64,000 nt of DNA from contig CM038908.1 of NCBI GenBank assembly GCA_021904315.1, positions 18,310,501 through 18,374,500 of the forward strand. Reading direction: 5' to 3'. This document shows, piece after piece, positions 12,301 to 24,215 of the stretch. The position numbers and the translations under genes are program-made. The DNA comes from Sphagnum magellanicum (lineage: Eukaryota > Streptophyta > Sphagnopsida > Sphagnales > Sphagnaceae). The notes under the pieces were generated by a model that worked only from the letters and a program-made list of their open reading frames with translations, was not told the DNA's origin and did not search any database. Numbering within the stretch: the stretch's first letter is position 1; each line of letters opens with the position of its first letter.

Positions 12301-15300
12301 TGTATTACCTGAATTCTGGTGCAATTCTGAATTGGACTTGCATAAGGAGTTGGACACAGAGAGAGGGAGAAGAGCTTTGTCTTCTTCTTGTTCACTGCGC
12401 AAGGATGAATCCTGTGGCTCTGAGAATGAGGTTGCAATAGGAAAAGAGATGGAGAGTAGTGGATCACACCCAGAGAAGGATGCTGGAATTTCTGTGGACT
12501 TGATGCATGTGAGGGAGAAGTTAATACTTCTGTGTTGTAGTAACCCTAACCTGGAACCTCCTGATCTGCAACAATGCTCAGAACAAGACAAGAAGCTTTC
12601 AGAGAAACCTCAAGCTGGAAACATTGTTGTGGAACAGTCATCTGTTCCCTCCCTAGTTGTGCTTCCATTTCAGGAACTATGCATATCTTCTGAACATGAG
12701 AGCAACAATGATGTTGCAGCAACAAAGGAGGAGGAGGAGGTTGAAACAGGATCAAACACAGAAGCTGCTGCAAACACAGAAACTATGTGTGTTTGCAACC
12801 ATGCCAAGCATCCTGGGAAGCACTGCGAAAACCCTGGTTGTGAATGTATCACAGGATATGCAGTGGCATCTGCCCCTTTTGCTCCAAAGATGGAGCTCCA
12901 AAGCTTGACACATGATGAATCTGTTGAAAGTGAAGTAGTCAAGAGCGCCATATTGGGCTCAGAAGCACAGAATGCACTGGATATGGCCAGGCAGAAAAAC
13001 ATATGGTACATGTACAGGAACTCTGAAGACTATGTTTCGAGTCTGTGTGACAACACAGAAACAACAGAGCTTGAAGCTGTCTCCTCTCAGGGAGGAGGAG
13101 GGGGAGGATTCAGTTCTGAGATTGAAAAAGAGGTACAGACAACAGCAGGTTCATGTCACATGAATACCTCCTCTACTGGCATCATGCAAGTCCTTGAGCT
13201 CAGCAATCATCAGCAAGGTGTAGAGGATGAGGCTTCAAATCATGAACAGCAGAGCGAGGATTCGCTGAACCCCTTTACCATAGGTTCAGAAGAGAGTCTC
13301 ACCAGCATTCAAATGGAACTTGAATCTCAAAGGCAGCAGGAGAAAGAAGAGGATTTACAAAATGTAGTGGTAGAGCAGGAGGACAAGAGTGTGGATACTA
13401 CTACTGCCTGCAATCATCCCCATGCCAACTGTATGGAGCTGCTCCTGCCGCAATTGTTGAATCATGTGTCTGAGCATGATGCATCTGGAGTTTGTTGGCA
13501 AGAGCTTACAAAGCCTGGGAGTGATGTTCTTGGCAGCAGAAGTTCTCATGATGATTCTGAAGTGGACATCTTGTCATCTGTGTTATCAGATCAGGAATTG
13601 GATCCTAACCTTGAAAGCATGTTGGGAGAGAATCAGAAGTTGAAAGACAGGAGGAGAACTGTGCAAGAGGTAATGGCACAGTTGGCAATGGAGGATGTTC
13701 TAAAGCAAGATGATGACGATGAGACAAGCACATCATCAGAAGAGCTTGAGCATGCGAGAGAAGATCCTGGTGATGGTCTTCTTTTCGGGCCTCTCATAGC
13801 TAAGGTGCCAAATGTGGAGATGGTTGAATGCTCTGAAAGCAGAATGACTATCGAGGAGACAGAGGATTCTGAAGTCCAGCCAGCACTGAGTAGTAGGCAG
13901 GATGGAATCAAAAGCCCTGGAGATCATCAAGATCTCAAGCATTCCAGTCCTGATCCTCAAGGACTCATTGGTTCCACACAGCAAACTGTGGGTCCTGATC
14001 CTCAAGCACTTGTTGCCTCCACACTGCAAACTGCGGGTCCTGATCCTCAAGCACTTGTTGCCTCTGCACTGCAAACTGCGGGTCCTGATCCTCAAGCACT
14101 TGTTGCCTCTGCACTGCAAACTGAGGGTCCTGATCCTGATGAACTTGTCGCTTCCACACAGGAAACTGCTGGTCCTGATCCTCAAGCACTCATTTTCTCC
14201 ACACAGGAAACTGCGGGTCCTGATCCTCAAGCACTCGTTGCCTCTGCACTGCAAACTGCGGGTCCTGATCCTCAAGTACTTGTTGCCTCCGCACTGCAAA
14301 CTGTGGGTCCTGATCCTCACGGACTTGTTGCTTCCACACCACAAATTGCAGGTCCTGATCCTCAAGCACTCATTGCTTCCACACAGCAAACTGCGGGTCC
14401 TGATCCTCAAGCACTTGTTGCCTCCACACTGCAGACTGTGGGTCCTGATCCTCAAGCCCTTGTTGCTTTCACACTGCAAACTGTGGGTCCTGATCCTCAA
14501 GCACTTGTTGCCTCCACACTGCAAACTGTGGGTCTTGATCCTCAAGCACTCATTGCCTCCACACTGCAAACTGTGGGTCTTGATCCTCAAGCACTTGTTG
14601 TTTCTGCACCACAAATTGCAGGTCCTGATCCTCAAGCACTTGTTGCTTCCACACAGCAAATTGCAAGTCCTGATCCTCCAGCACTTGTTGCCTCCACACT
14701 GCAAACTGTGGGTCTTGATCCTCAAGCACTCATTGCCTCCACACTGCAAACTGTGGGTCTTGATCCTCAAGCACTTGTTGTTTCTGCACCACAAATTGCA
14801 GGTCCTGATCCTCAAGCACTTGTTGCTTCCACACAGCAAATTGCAAGTCCTGATCCTCCAGCACTTGTTGCTTCTGCACAGCAAATTGCAAGTCCTGATC
14901 CTCAAGCACTTGTTGCTTCTGCACTGCAAATTGTGGGTCCTGATCCTCAAGCACTTGTTGCTTCTGCACTGCAAATTGTGGGTCCTGATCCTCAAGCACT
15001 TGTTGCTTCCGCACCACAAATTGCACATGCAAATCAGGTAGCTGATGTGATCAGGTCTGGGGAAGATGTGCAGTGTTTTCAAGCAAATGTGTACAGTGAT
15101 CAGAAAGGGTTGGAACACATCAGGGATAGTGAAGCAGCAGCACTGGAAACAAAGATGGGAGATGCTTGCAGTCACAGAGACAAAGCACAGAACATTGAGC
15201 AAGGGATGATGATTGCATCTGTGGAGGAGCTTCATTTTCTTGACATCCTTGAAGACGGAGGTTGTACAAGTTTGAGTCACCCAGGTTCCTCTGATGCAAG

Positions 15301-17819
15301 CATACAGCAGTCATCTGTCTCTGGAACAACAGATGATCCAGATGTGAATATGCCAGCTGAAGACCCAAAGCAAGTGCAGTGTTCCAAGACTTCAGATCTT
15401 TGGAAGGCACCACAGATGATGATGCATAGTCCTGTTGTTGAATCAGAAGAGCCAATTAGTGCAAATCTTGCACTGCCAGTAATGGTGGCAGCAACAGAAC
15501 GTGTTCCAGAGTTTGATGAGGTCATGAAGGACTTGACGGAGCATACAGAGGGTCAAGGCACAAAGCCTGTAGTAGGTTCAGTACCATTTGTTGTCAATGA
15601 CAACAACAATAGCCTTACCCTCGTAAAGCCTGTTGTGAAGCCGCACGAGAATTCCATCGGAGATGCTGTTGTTGAAAAGCTTGTTGTTGACATAGTTGAT
15701 GTGGGTGTGAAGGGATTTGATGATGAATCCAAGGAAGTTATTAGTTGTGATGCACAGAAGCCAGGAGCAGAAGAAGGAAACAAGCAGAGTCTGTGTGCAG
15801 AGAAAAAGCCATATGCCTTACACCTTACTTCCTTACACTCAAAAGCCTTTGAGGCACCCTACAGTGGACTGCGGGGAAGAGTGACAGCAAGGCTGCAAGC
15901 TACATTGTCAAAAAGTGAATCATCGAAATCGTCAGGAAGTTTTCTAGCAAGTAGCTTAGATGTGTCACAGAGCACGGATACCATCTCCTCTTGTCCAAGT
16001 AACAGTTCCTGGGAAGATCCACAGTACTGCTTGAGCTCTGGATTTTGGGAGATGATGAAATCAAGTCCAACAAATGCTCATGTCTCCGATGATGTACTTG
16101 ATTTACCTTTCCCCATGGAATTGCAGAACCAAGGGACAGGCATCAAACAGGGTGGGGATGATGTCACAAAGTCCAGTCCAAGCTGTGATCAATGTGCACT
16201 TGTGAGATTTGGAAGTGAGAGAGCAAGTCAGCCAGAGGATGAGAGTATAATCAAGCAGCAGACTCCTTCAGAGGAGAATTGCTTGGATTATTACTCTGTT
16301 GACAATGCTCTTCTGGGTGGATCCAAAACAACAAGTGCAGCAGGACTGTGGCAGATAGTTGAGAATCTCAAGACTCTGAGTGATTCAGAGACCAAGAAGA
16401 AAGATGAGATCATGACCGAGACTGATAGCAGAACTATTAGTGCAAGAACAAGTAACCAAACACTTGCCAGTGAAGAGATTGTGGTTGAGCATGGCATGCT
16501 TGTGCCCCCAAAGGATGTTGAGAATATGCATGCTCTGGATAGTGTTGCTGCACTTGATGGGAAAATGGTGACACTTCCGAACATGGTGGTGTCTCCAGTT
16601 AAAGATGAGATTGTTGAGAACTCTGAATCTCCAGGCCCAAATTCTCGGAAGCATTTGTCATCATTTAAGTTTGGGCGGACTTCAACAATAGCAGAGCCTG
16701 AGAGAAAAGATATGTTGAACATGAGTTTGGAGGTTTTCACTGATGACAACTTGAAGCAAGAAGTGCCTCTCACTGGAAAATTGCCTGGCAAATCCCAGAC
16801 AATGACTCTTGGAGGAAAAGCGATGGATGCTTTAAATGGTATGCAGCTCAGCAAGGTGAATATGGTGGTGACAGACGGGAAATCTTCAATGCAGGAAGTG
16901 CAATCTGGAGACTCTTCTCAACCAGTTCAACTGACACAGTGGAGCACAAATGGGATCAGGAAGATGGCAGAGGAGCTGAATGGTCAGAGTGGATTTTCAA
17001 ACAGCACAGTGCATCCTGGCTCAGTTTCAGAATACTTTGAATGGGAGCGGAGTTCGCTAGGTAATTTTTTTCTCTATTTGTAGATCCCCAGTTTGAAGAG
17101 GAAAATTTCAACCATAATGATCTTATTCTGTTTGTATCTGGGTTTAGAGAACACAAATGATTCATGGTTAGGTATTGTTGACACAAGCGCATGATGATCA
17201 TCACTCTTCTATCTCAGAATCTTGGTGCAAAATTTTGTGTGTTTTTTGTTTTGCAGATGAGGGTAGCTGCAGCAGTGGCAGTGGCAGCAAGTGCACAGTT
17301 GCTGCATCAGGGATGGTTTCCCAGAACATATCACTAGCAGAGGTGACAGATCGAATTCTGTTCTGCAGCAGCATAGTTCATGACCTAGTATATGAGGCAG
17401 CGGAGCTTGCGAGCAAGAAGGAGACAAAAAGTAGTAGAACTACTGCATCTTCTTCTGCAGATCTCAAAGCTTTTTCACCAAATGCTGGAAGTCTAAGTGG
17501 GCAGGAGAAACACTGTGAGCGTGACAACAATCAGAATGGGCATGCACAAGAGGAGGGCAACAGTCTGGGAAGTGGGACTACCATGACAGCACGGCACTCA
17601 CTTACTTACCCACCAAATGAAGGATTTGAAATGCAACCTGGGTTGAGGACATCCATGTCAAGTCCACAAGTGCAAATGATGTGCATTCGCAGTAAGGAAG
17701 CAGAATCAATGGTCAAGGAAGATGTGATCATGCATCCCACAGAAACAGTGAGGTTAAATCATGAGGTCAATTTTAATGCGAAAAAGACAAATGACAAATG
17801 TAGGTGTGTAATACTGTGA
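9385..17819 (+). CDS. BPP-like (At2g40070/At1g27850 group) giant repeat protein, six exons
   Basis: Exons 9385-9589, 9735-9840, 10071-10197, 10371-11423, 11582-17060 and 17257-17819, all GT-AG, join to 7533 nt (2510 aa). Exon 1 carries RRGYSMSSGRREKDEDLALF, exon 2 ends in KNDYDW and exon 3 opens with LLTPPGTPLFPSLDLESH; this is the N-terminal signature of plant basic proline-rich proteins, some of which bind microtubules (recalled family knowledge). Exon 4 is a basic Ser/Thr/Pro domain with repeated RPSTPT and the conserved PPNLRTT motif near residue 355. Exon 5 holds RPLTPGSTASSE, poly-Ser/poly-Ala, poly-Glu, and 24 copies of a 15-residue repeat at about residues 1286-1645. Exon 6 contains SLAEVTDRILFCSSIVHDL, which resembles the C-terminus of the longer subgroup, and ends in CVIL. 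The protein is about twice the usual length, mostly from exon 5. The start is the first ATG in frame with the conserved N-terminus. Microtubule function is inferred. Confidence 0.88.
11656..11709 (+). repeat. (CAG)n followed by (CTG)n, coding poly-Ser then poly-Ala
   Basis: A CAG run at 11656-11680 is followed after AACAGCA by a CTG run at 11688-11709, making a near-perfect inverted repeat inside the BPP-like CDS. In the coding frame it reads as AGC codons (Ser) and then GCT codons (Ala). Confidence 0.9.
13946..15025 (+). repeat. 24 x 45-bp coding tandem repeat (15-residue unit)
   Basis: Inside exon 5 of the BPP-like gene, 1080 bp encode exactly 24 units of the type GPDPQALVASTLQTA with no indels. 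Variants include SPDPPALVASTQQIA and GLDPQALIASTLQTV. GxDP is almost invariant, while positions 10-15 alternate among ST/SA, LQ/QQ/PQ and TV/TA/IA. The tract is acidic and hydrophobic, unlike the basic Ser/Pro tract in exon 4. Because 45 is a multiple of 3, another forward frame (13902-15041) and an antisense frame (13736-15280) also stay open; I treat these as shadows. Confidence 0.95.
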
Positions 17820-17917
17820 GAGGATCTCTCTCATGATTTCTTTCCTCTCTAATGTACAATGTTTGATGTGTAGTGATATATATGCATTCTACAAGAATCA
17901 AGCCCATTGGGGCACTA

Positions 17918-18152
17918 CCCAAGGTTTTCCAAATAGGTACCCATTTGCTGCATTTTGGTCATGTCCATTAAGGTTTTCCAAATACCCATTTGCTGCACTT
18001 TTGTCATGTTCATTTAGGTTTCCAAATACCCAAATGTTTAAATTTGGTCTTTTCATTAAGGTTCCAAATATTCATTTTCTATATTTTTTGTCATTTTCAA
18101 TGAGATTTTCCAAATACCCGTTACCCACAATTTTGGTCATGTTCATTCACTT
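17918..18152. repeat. ~45-55-bp degenerate tandem repeat downstream of the BPP-like gene
   Basis: Five diverged copies of GGTTTTCCAAATACCCATTT followed by GCTGCATTTTGGTCATGTTCATT, starting about 100 bp after the stop codon and possibly within the 3' UTR. Confidence 0.8.
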
Positions 18153-18491
18153 TGTTGTGGTAAAATCTAAGCATGGACTAACTTCTGATAATTGTTGTGC
18201 TTTGCAAATCATGCACAAATTGTTGGACCCTATTGATCTAGATTGAGATCTCTACTTTGTTTTTTTGAGTGCTAGAAAATGCTCCCACCAATTTCTTGGT
18301 AAGGAAATGAGGGATCACAATCAACATCTTCATTGGCAGAAAGTTGTTGCAAAGTGTGATCAAATGGTGTAGAGACCAAATTTACATCAAAATAACCACA
18401 TTTCCTCATCTTCTAAAGAATGCAGTGAGTCTGATCCAATGAGATATTTTGAAGGAATCAATCTCAAGTAATGTGCAAGCTAATGTAACTA

Positions 18492-19212
18492 TTAACAAGC
18501 TGCATCACCAGAAGTGACACCAAATGGTCGTTTTAGGTGTGAAAGCATGGACATGAGTTTCTTCATGTCTTGAAAACAACCCAAACCATCATCAACAACA
18601 ATTGTTGCACTCATTAGGGCTGGCTGCGGATCAAAATATATGCACAGATCAGCAGCAGTAGGTTTAAGGTGGATCAGAAATTGATTCAACTTAGAGTTCC
18701 ATTACAAATTGGCCTGTTGCGCTCCATATAAACTTCTCAAGTGCTTGCAGACCTTCATCTCAGAACCCAAAACAACAAATCCAGGTGGCTGATCCATATA
18801 AATCTCTTCATCAAGATCTCTGTGTAGAAAGGTCATCTTGATGTCAAACTGAATCATCTCCATGTTCTGCTGACCAGCTATGGATAAAAAAACTGTGCAA
18901 ATTGACTCAAACTTTGCCATTGGAGCATATGTCACGTTGTGGTCAATGTCATAGGATTGCAAAAAACCCTTTCCCACAAATCATGCCTTATATCTTTGAA
19001 TAAATAGTGCCATCAGTGCCAAGCTTCAGCTTATACACCAATTTGCACTTGATTGTCTTCCTCCCAGGTGGCAGATCAACAAGCATCTGAGTTTTGGTCT
19101 TCATGGGGGATTCATACTCATCTTTCATGGCAATTTCCCACTGATTGCATTCAGGGGTAAGCAAAATTACCAGATGAATGCCTACTACTTGCTTCAATAA
19201 TTGTGCATACAA
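18492..19212 (-). pseudogene. Ty1/copia reverse transcriptase relic
   Basis: On the minus strand, in order: WEIAMKDEYESPMKTKTQML with LPPGRKTIKCKLVYKLK (19212-18988); then GFLQSYDIDHNVTYAPMAK, MIQFDIKMTFLHRDLDEEIY and MDQPPGF (18977-18702); then CIYF with VDDGLGCFQDMKKL, the active-site region (18689-18492). The order and spacing match copia RT. The three pieces lie in different frames with stops between them. No LTRs, integrase or RNase H were recognised nearby. Confidence 0.85.
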
Positions 19213-20939
19213 AGTTTTGACACTTTACTCTGCAAGTGGGACATTATCTCAAGCCACCATCAACGTATTGTAAGTCACCGACAACCCATCAATTGGAGTT
19301 TGGTTAAGACTTGTTGCTTAGTTGAATTCTCACTCAACATCACTCAACTGCTTCATGATAGAAATTAGTTTGCACTTCACATTTTTCCTCCTATTGTGGT
19401 ATTGCAGTTAATCAACTACGTATAACATGTGCTCCTCATCAACTGATTGAAGAATATACACAATTGCTATATGGTTCTTTTGTATCCCGAAGCTTCATCA
19501 CACGTCTGTTGAATAATTAGTTAATTTTGAAATTTTCATTTTGACAAGTGGAATGTTGTTGAAGATTCAATATTTTCCTTCATGATTTTTTTTAATTTGA
19601 ATTTTTAAAATTTTTATTTTTTTACGTTTCTGAAAGCAATATAATTAGTGTCAAAGTTGCCAAGGTAGTAGGATAGGCTTGATTATTCTATACGATTGAA
19701 TGACAAAGTTCAACACAATACACATTGGTCGTCTCACTTACAATTGATCAAGTTTCACGTTCAATCCCACTTTTAATGAATAGTAGTGCTAGTTATGATT
19801 TCAAGACAAGAAAATTGTGAAAAAAACCCAATTTTGTTTCATTTTTAAATGTTATAGAACCTTTTCAAACGTTTCAAAATTTTAGTTCATTTTTTTGTTA
19901 TTAATTTCAAGGTTATTGAGCTACTCCAAAACATGGAAGGTTTAAAAAGTGTTTCAAAAACCTTTGAAGTATAAATTACCAATTGGAATACATTGCGGCG
20001 CCAATTAATAAAAGGAAGAAGAAAGGATGAACATTTTGAATTCTTTTCAAATTTAATTGAAAAACATGTAGAGGATAATTATTTGAAAACTGATAATGAT
20101 GAATTGCATTTTAAAATTGGTGTTAATCATCTCCAAGTCCTATTTATCTTTTTACGTAAAAAAATCATTGAAATTTTCGAATTCACTTTCTTTATGATTC
20201 ATTTAAGAAGTGATCTTTAGTTCATTTTTCCTTACAAGAATTTTAATTTTAATTCATTTTCTTTGCAATTGCAAATATAACGTTATGGTAACATGCATTT
20301 TAAAAAAAATCCTCTTTCTTTCCATGTAATAATGTTGTAGCCACATGTGGTTAATTTAAAATAGTTATTCATTGTCTTTACAATCATGTGTGATAATGTT
20401 ATAGTTTCATACAAGAATTTTTTTTGGGAATTGAATGTTGGTCTTCATTGGAACCAAAGACCCATGGCCTCCATGTCAAGAACAAAATTAGATTGTCAAG
20501 ATTGTGACCTATTTATGTTGTTCCATTACTTGTTTTTTCTCATAGATTGTGCTACTTTTAAAATGACAATTGTTGCCAAACTAGAAAAATGCTAGGAAAA
20601 TACTTGTGTACTTAAAAAATTTGCTTATAAGAAGGATAGCCAAAATCCTACTAACCTAATCATACAAAAACCTAAGTTGTCACCACATGTTGGAGAACAT
20701 GGAATTAATGCACCATGGCTATCAAGTACCTTTTGTGTTTGGAGTCCATATATTTTGTAATTGGGCATTGACAATCTTAATATATAGAAGTTGGGAACAT
20801 AAAATCGCACTATGACCTCACCACTAACCACCACCATAGTAAAAATTTTAAATTATTGTATGGGTTCTCCATTAGGGCTAGGCATTTCAACTTTTTGAAT
20901 TTTGTTGTCCACCTTCTATCACAAGGCTTACTATTGACT
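19213..20939. other. No gene seen
   Basis: AT-rich. A 75-codon frame at 19993-20220 is unrecognised and of AT-rich composition. Probably old transposon debris. Confidence 0.6.
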
Positions 20940-21590
20940 TGAAAGGTTTAGGCTTCTTGGGACAATCAAACGATTGATGTCCCTCCTAACAACAACTAAA
21001 ACATAAGCCTATTTGCCTATGTTCCTTGTGCATCTTATCAAAAAGCTGTTTCCATAGGGTTGGTGTAATTGTATCTTTGGATTGAAGCTTTGAAAATCCC
21101 TTCAATGGATCCACTTGGCCTTTTCCAATTCTGTTTTTTTTGGGCTCTTTTGACAGCTAGATGGTTTGGATGCCTTTCTTGGCCAAAACCCAAGTTTTTC
21201 ACTAGGGTTATACCTTGTTTTTTGGGCTTTATGTTGCCTTTCCAAGGTAATTGCCTTGTAATATGTCTTAATTTCTATGCCAACTCATGACTTCAAACCA
21301 TGAACTTAATGGATTTATCCAATCCATTCACAAAAAATCAATCTAGTTTGACTCCTTGAGTGATGGAAAATATGAGATGTGTTCATAAAATTTCATCTTG
21401 TATTTTGCTACAATCATATGGCCTTAGGTCAACTCCATGAATCCCAATTTCATTTGATGAATATAATCCTAAGGCAAGTATTGTTTTTCAAGTTTTGTCA
21501 AAATTTTGCCCATGTAGTTAACCACTTGGCTTTCTTTTTAATCTAGACCCACCAATTTTTAGCCTTTCTTCACATTTGAAGGGATGTGGC
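20940..21590 (-). pseudogene. Ty3/gypsy gag relic with CCHC zinc knuckle
   Basis: The minus-strand translation, with many stops, reads like a gag capsid C-terminus (LEKQYLP, VAKYKMKFYEHI, then MDWINPLSS) followed by a basic tail and a knuckle of form CFSC-x4-H-QSFD-C around 20960-21010. One stop codon lies inside the knuckle. It is oriented opposite to the adjacent RT relic. Confidence 0.6.
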
Positions 21591-21779
21591 CTAAATAATC
21601 CCCATACAAATATTCCTCTCGTGTTTTGAAAAATGATGATATCTCAAACACCAAAATGTTGGGGCAACCATAAAATTTCAAAAGGTGCATCATCTTTTGG
21701 AGTTCCTTATTTATATTGCACCTCCTACATTTTCTTTCCACACTACCATCCCTACTACCAATCAATGAATCCCCTTTTA

Positions 21780-22984
21780 AAGGGGGTATCTTATGTGAGA
21801 CCTCTAGTTCATCATTTTCTAACAAAAAATGGTTATATTAAACCTAGTAAATCCCCATGGGGGCACCTATATTGTTTAAGAAAAAAAAATGGAACAATTA
21901 GGATGTGTGGGAACTATAGTTGTTGAATAAACTTACTATAAAAAATAAATTTCCGTTGTGCCACATCAATGATTTATTTGATTATTTATGTGTAACACAA
22001 TTTTTTTCAAAAATAGATCTATGTAACAAGTATCACCAAATCCGGGTGAAAGAATTGGATGTCTATAAGATGGTGTTTTGAATTCAGTTTTTTCACTATG
22101 AATTTTTGGTTGTGCCATTTGGGCTAACCAATGGCCAGCCACCTTTATGTGTATAATGAACACATTGTTTTGGGAACATATTGGGATGTTTATCTTGGTG
22201 TTTATGGATGACATATTAGTATATTCCAAATCATTATGTCAACATGAATAACATTTATGATAGGTGTTACAAATACTGAAAGAAAACAAGTTGTATGCAA
22301 ACGAAAGTAAGTGTGAATTCTTTTCCTTTCAAGTTGAATGTTTGGTTTTATTGCATCCAAGGAAGGTTTATCAATTGATTTCAAGAAGATACAATCAGTG
22401 ATTGATTGGCCTATCCCAAAAAACCAAACAGACCTAAAAGGGTTTGTAGGACGGGAGTTTTTATTGAAGGTTTATCATATATTTCAAGATTAATTGTAAC
22501 TTCATTAAGTTATTAAAGAACAATATTGAAATAACGTGGACCTTAACATGTGAAAATAACTTCAATATTCTAAAAGAGGCCTTCACATTAACACTTGTTT
22601 TGAATTAATGGATTATGACAAGGAAGACTTAGTCCTTTGCATATATGTAAATAAAGTAGCTATTAGTGTTGTTTTAATGCAAGAAGGTCATATTGTAGCC
22701 TATGACTCAAGAAAATTAAGTTCAACCAAACACAACTATCTTATTTACGAGAAAGAATTGCTAGTTATTGTCCATGCCTTGAAGGTTTGGTGACATTACC
22801 TTTTAGGCAAACATTTTAAAAATTGAGACCAAACCACACTAGCTTGAGGTTCTTGACCACACAAGCTACCTTGAGTTGTAAGCAATGTTGTTGGGTGGAA
22901 TTACTTTAGGAATTTTCTTTTGATATACAATATGTCAAAGGGAAGGAAAATGTGGTGGATAATGCTTTATCTAAAAGAAAATGG
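21780..22984 (+). pseudogene. Ty3/gypsy reverse transcriptase-RNase H relic
   Basis: Plus-strand pieces in order: NGYIKPSKSPWGHLYCLRKK and TIRMCGNY (about 21825-21920); KIDLCNKYHQIRVKELD (about 22010-22060); FLVVPFGLTNGQP; the active-site VFMDDILVYSKS at 22199-22235; LKENKLYANESKCEFF; then RNase H AVVLMQ-type text (VVLMQEGHIVAYDSRKL, EKELLVIVHALKVW, 22660-22793); and IQYVKGKENVVDNALSKR (about 22925-22980). Frameshifts and stops separate them. No integrase or LTR was recognised. Confidence 0.85.
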
Positions 22985-24044
22985 GCTTGGTGCAAACACT
23001 CAATCATGAGCCACATTTGCCCATTTAAGCCATTACTTTTTTTTCAAGAATATTTTTGGCATCTTTTTAATTTTTAATTTAAAATAAACAATGTTCTTTG
23101 TCCTATTATGTTAAATTTAGGCAATCATAGCTTCTTCAAGGCTATCGTGGCAAGCTTGTCAACATTGTCTATGAGTTGATCCACCTTTTTCATCATCACC
23201 TCCAATGTAGGTTCAATGGTAGACAATATGGTGTCCAAGTTCTATTCAATAACATCCAACTTACGCTAAATAACATCCAACTTCTGCTTGACCATATTTA
23301 TTTTTTGTTTGATCGCTTGGAACTTTTTGTCCACAAAATTGAACCATTGTGCTTTAGAAGTGTTCTCAAGAATGATCTTGTTGGTGCCAACCACTAGTCC
23401 AACATTAGTCAATCCTCCACCCAAGATTTTCCATAATTCTTTGTGGTACATTTATAGGTATTCACACAAAAGTAATATAAATGAAAAAAACACAAAAGCT
23501 AGGCCAGGCAATTGCTACCAAACATGATCACTACTAAGTAGAAAGAGACTTAAAAAAACCATGAATTTAGAACCAATAGAAAGTATAAAAGGAACAACAC
23601 AAGAGAGGTGATCACGAAATCAATGGTGACAATTGCTTCATCTAGAATTTCAAATGCACCTTTATAATGAAAAATTCACAAAATAATGTGGTGGAAAAAA
23701 ATCCTCTCGCTAATGGTTTCATCATGCCCCACAGAGAGTGCCCTATCATGGCATAAATTTAGAACATGCAAAAACTTAATTAAACCCTTATTTTACATTT
23801 ACGGTTTGCAAAACATGAACACATGAACAATGAACTTGCAAGGCCCACGTAGTCTTTTACATTTTGACATTACTAACATCCACACATGGTACACACAAAA
23901 ATCCAAAAGAAAATACACCTAAGTAAAACCTACACATGCAACATTCATACACCTGCCATTAGATGAAAATGAAGTCTTTGTGGTTGCAAGAAAAGGTAAC
24001 CTATCTACACAACACACACACAACAATGAAGAGATTTTTGAAAC
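22985..24044. other. Probable retrotransposon debris, no gene
   Basis: The minus-strand text at about 23130-23450 has heptad-like Lys/Leu/Ile segments (DKKFQAIKQKINMVKQKLDV) that could be a gag N-terminal coiled coil. The rest holds nothing recognisable. Confidence 0.4.
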
Positions 24045-24215
24045 AAAACCTCACCCCTTTGCATGGTGTAGATGCAATAGTGAAGAGTAAAACTTCACCC
24101 TTTCAAATGGCATAGGTGTAATAGTGGAGCAAAACTTCACCCCTCCACACAATGTAGACGTAGAAGTGAAAAGCTTTTTGCAACAAAGCTTCACCCCTTT
24201 ACAAAAGTAACAGTG
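24045..24215. repeat. ~60-bp minisatellite
   Basis: Four diverged copies of AACTTCACCCCTTTGCATGG followed by TGTAGATGCAATAGTGAAGAG. Confidence 0.75.

Noticed and set aside
13736..15280. A 514-codon antisense frame and a 379-codon second forward frame over the 45-bp repeats.
   Set aside because: Open only because the repeat period is a multiple of three. The main frame joins conserved exons on both sides.
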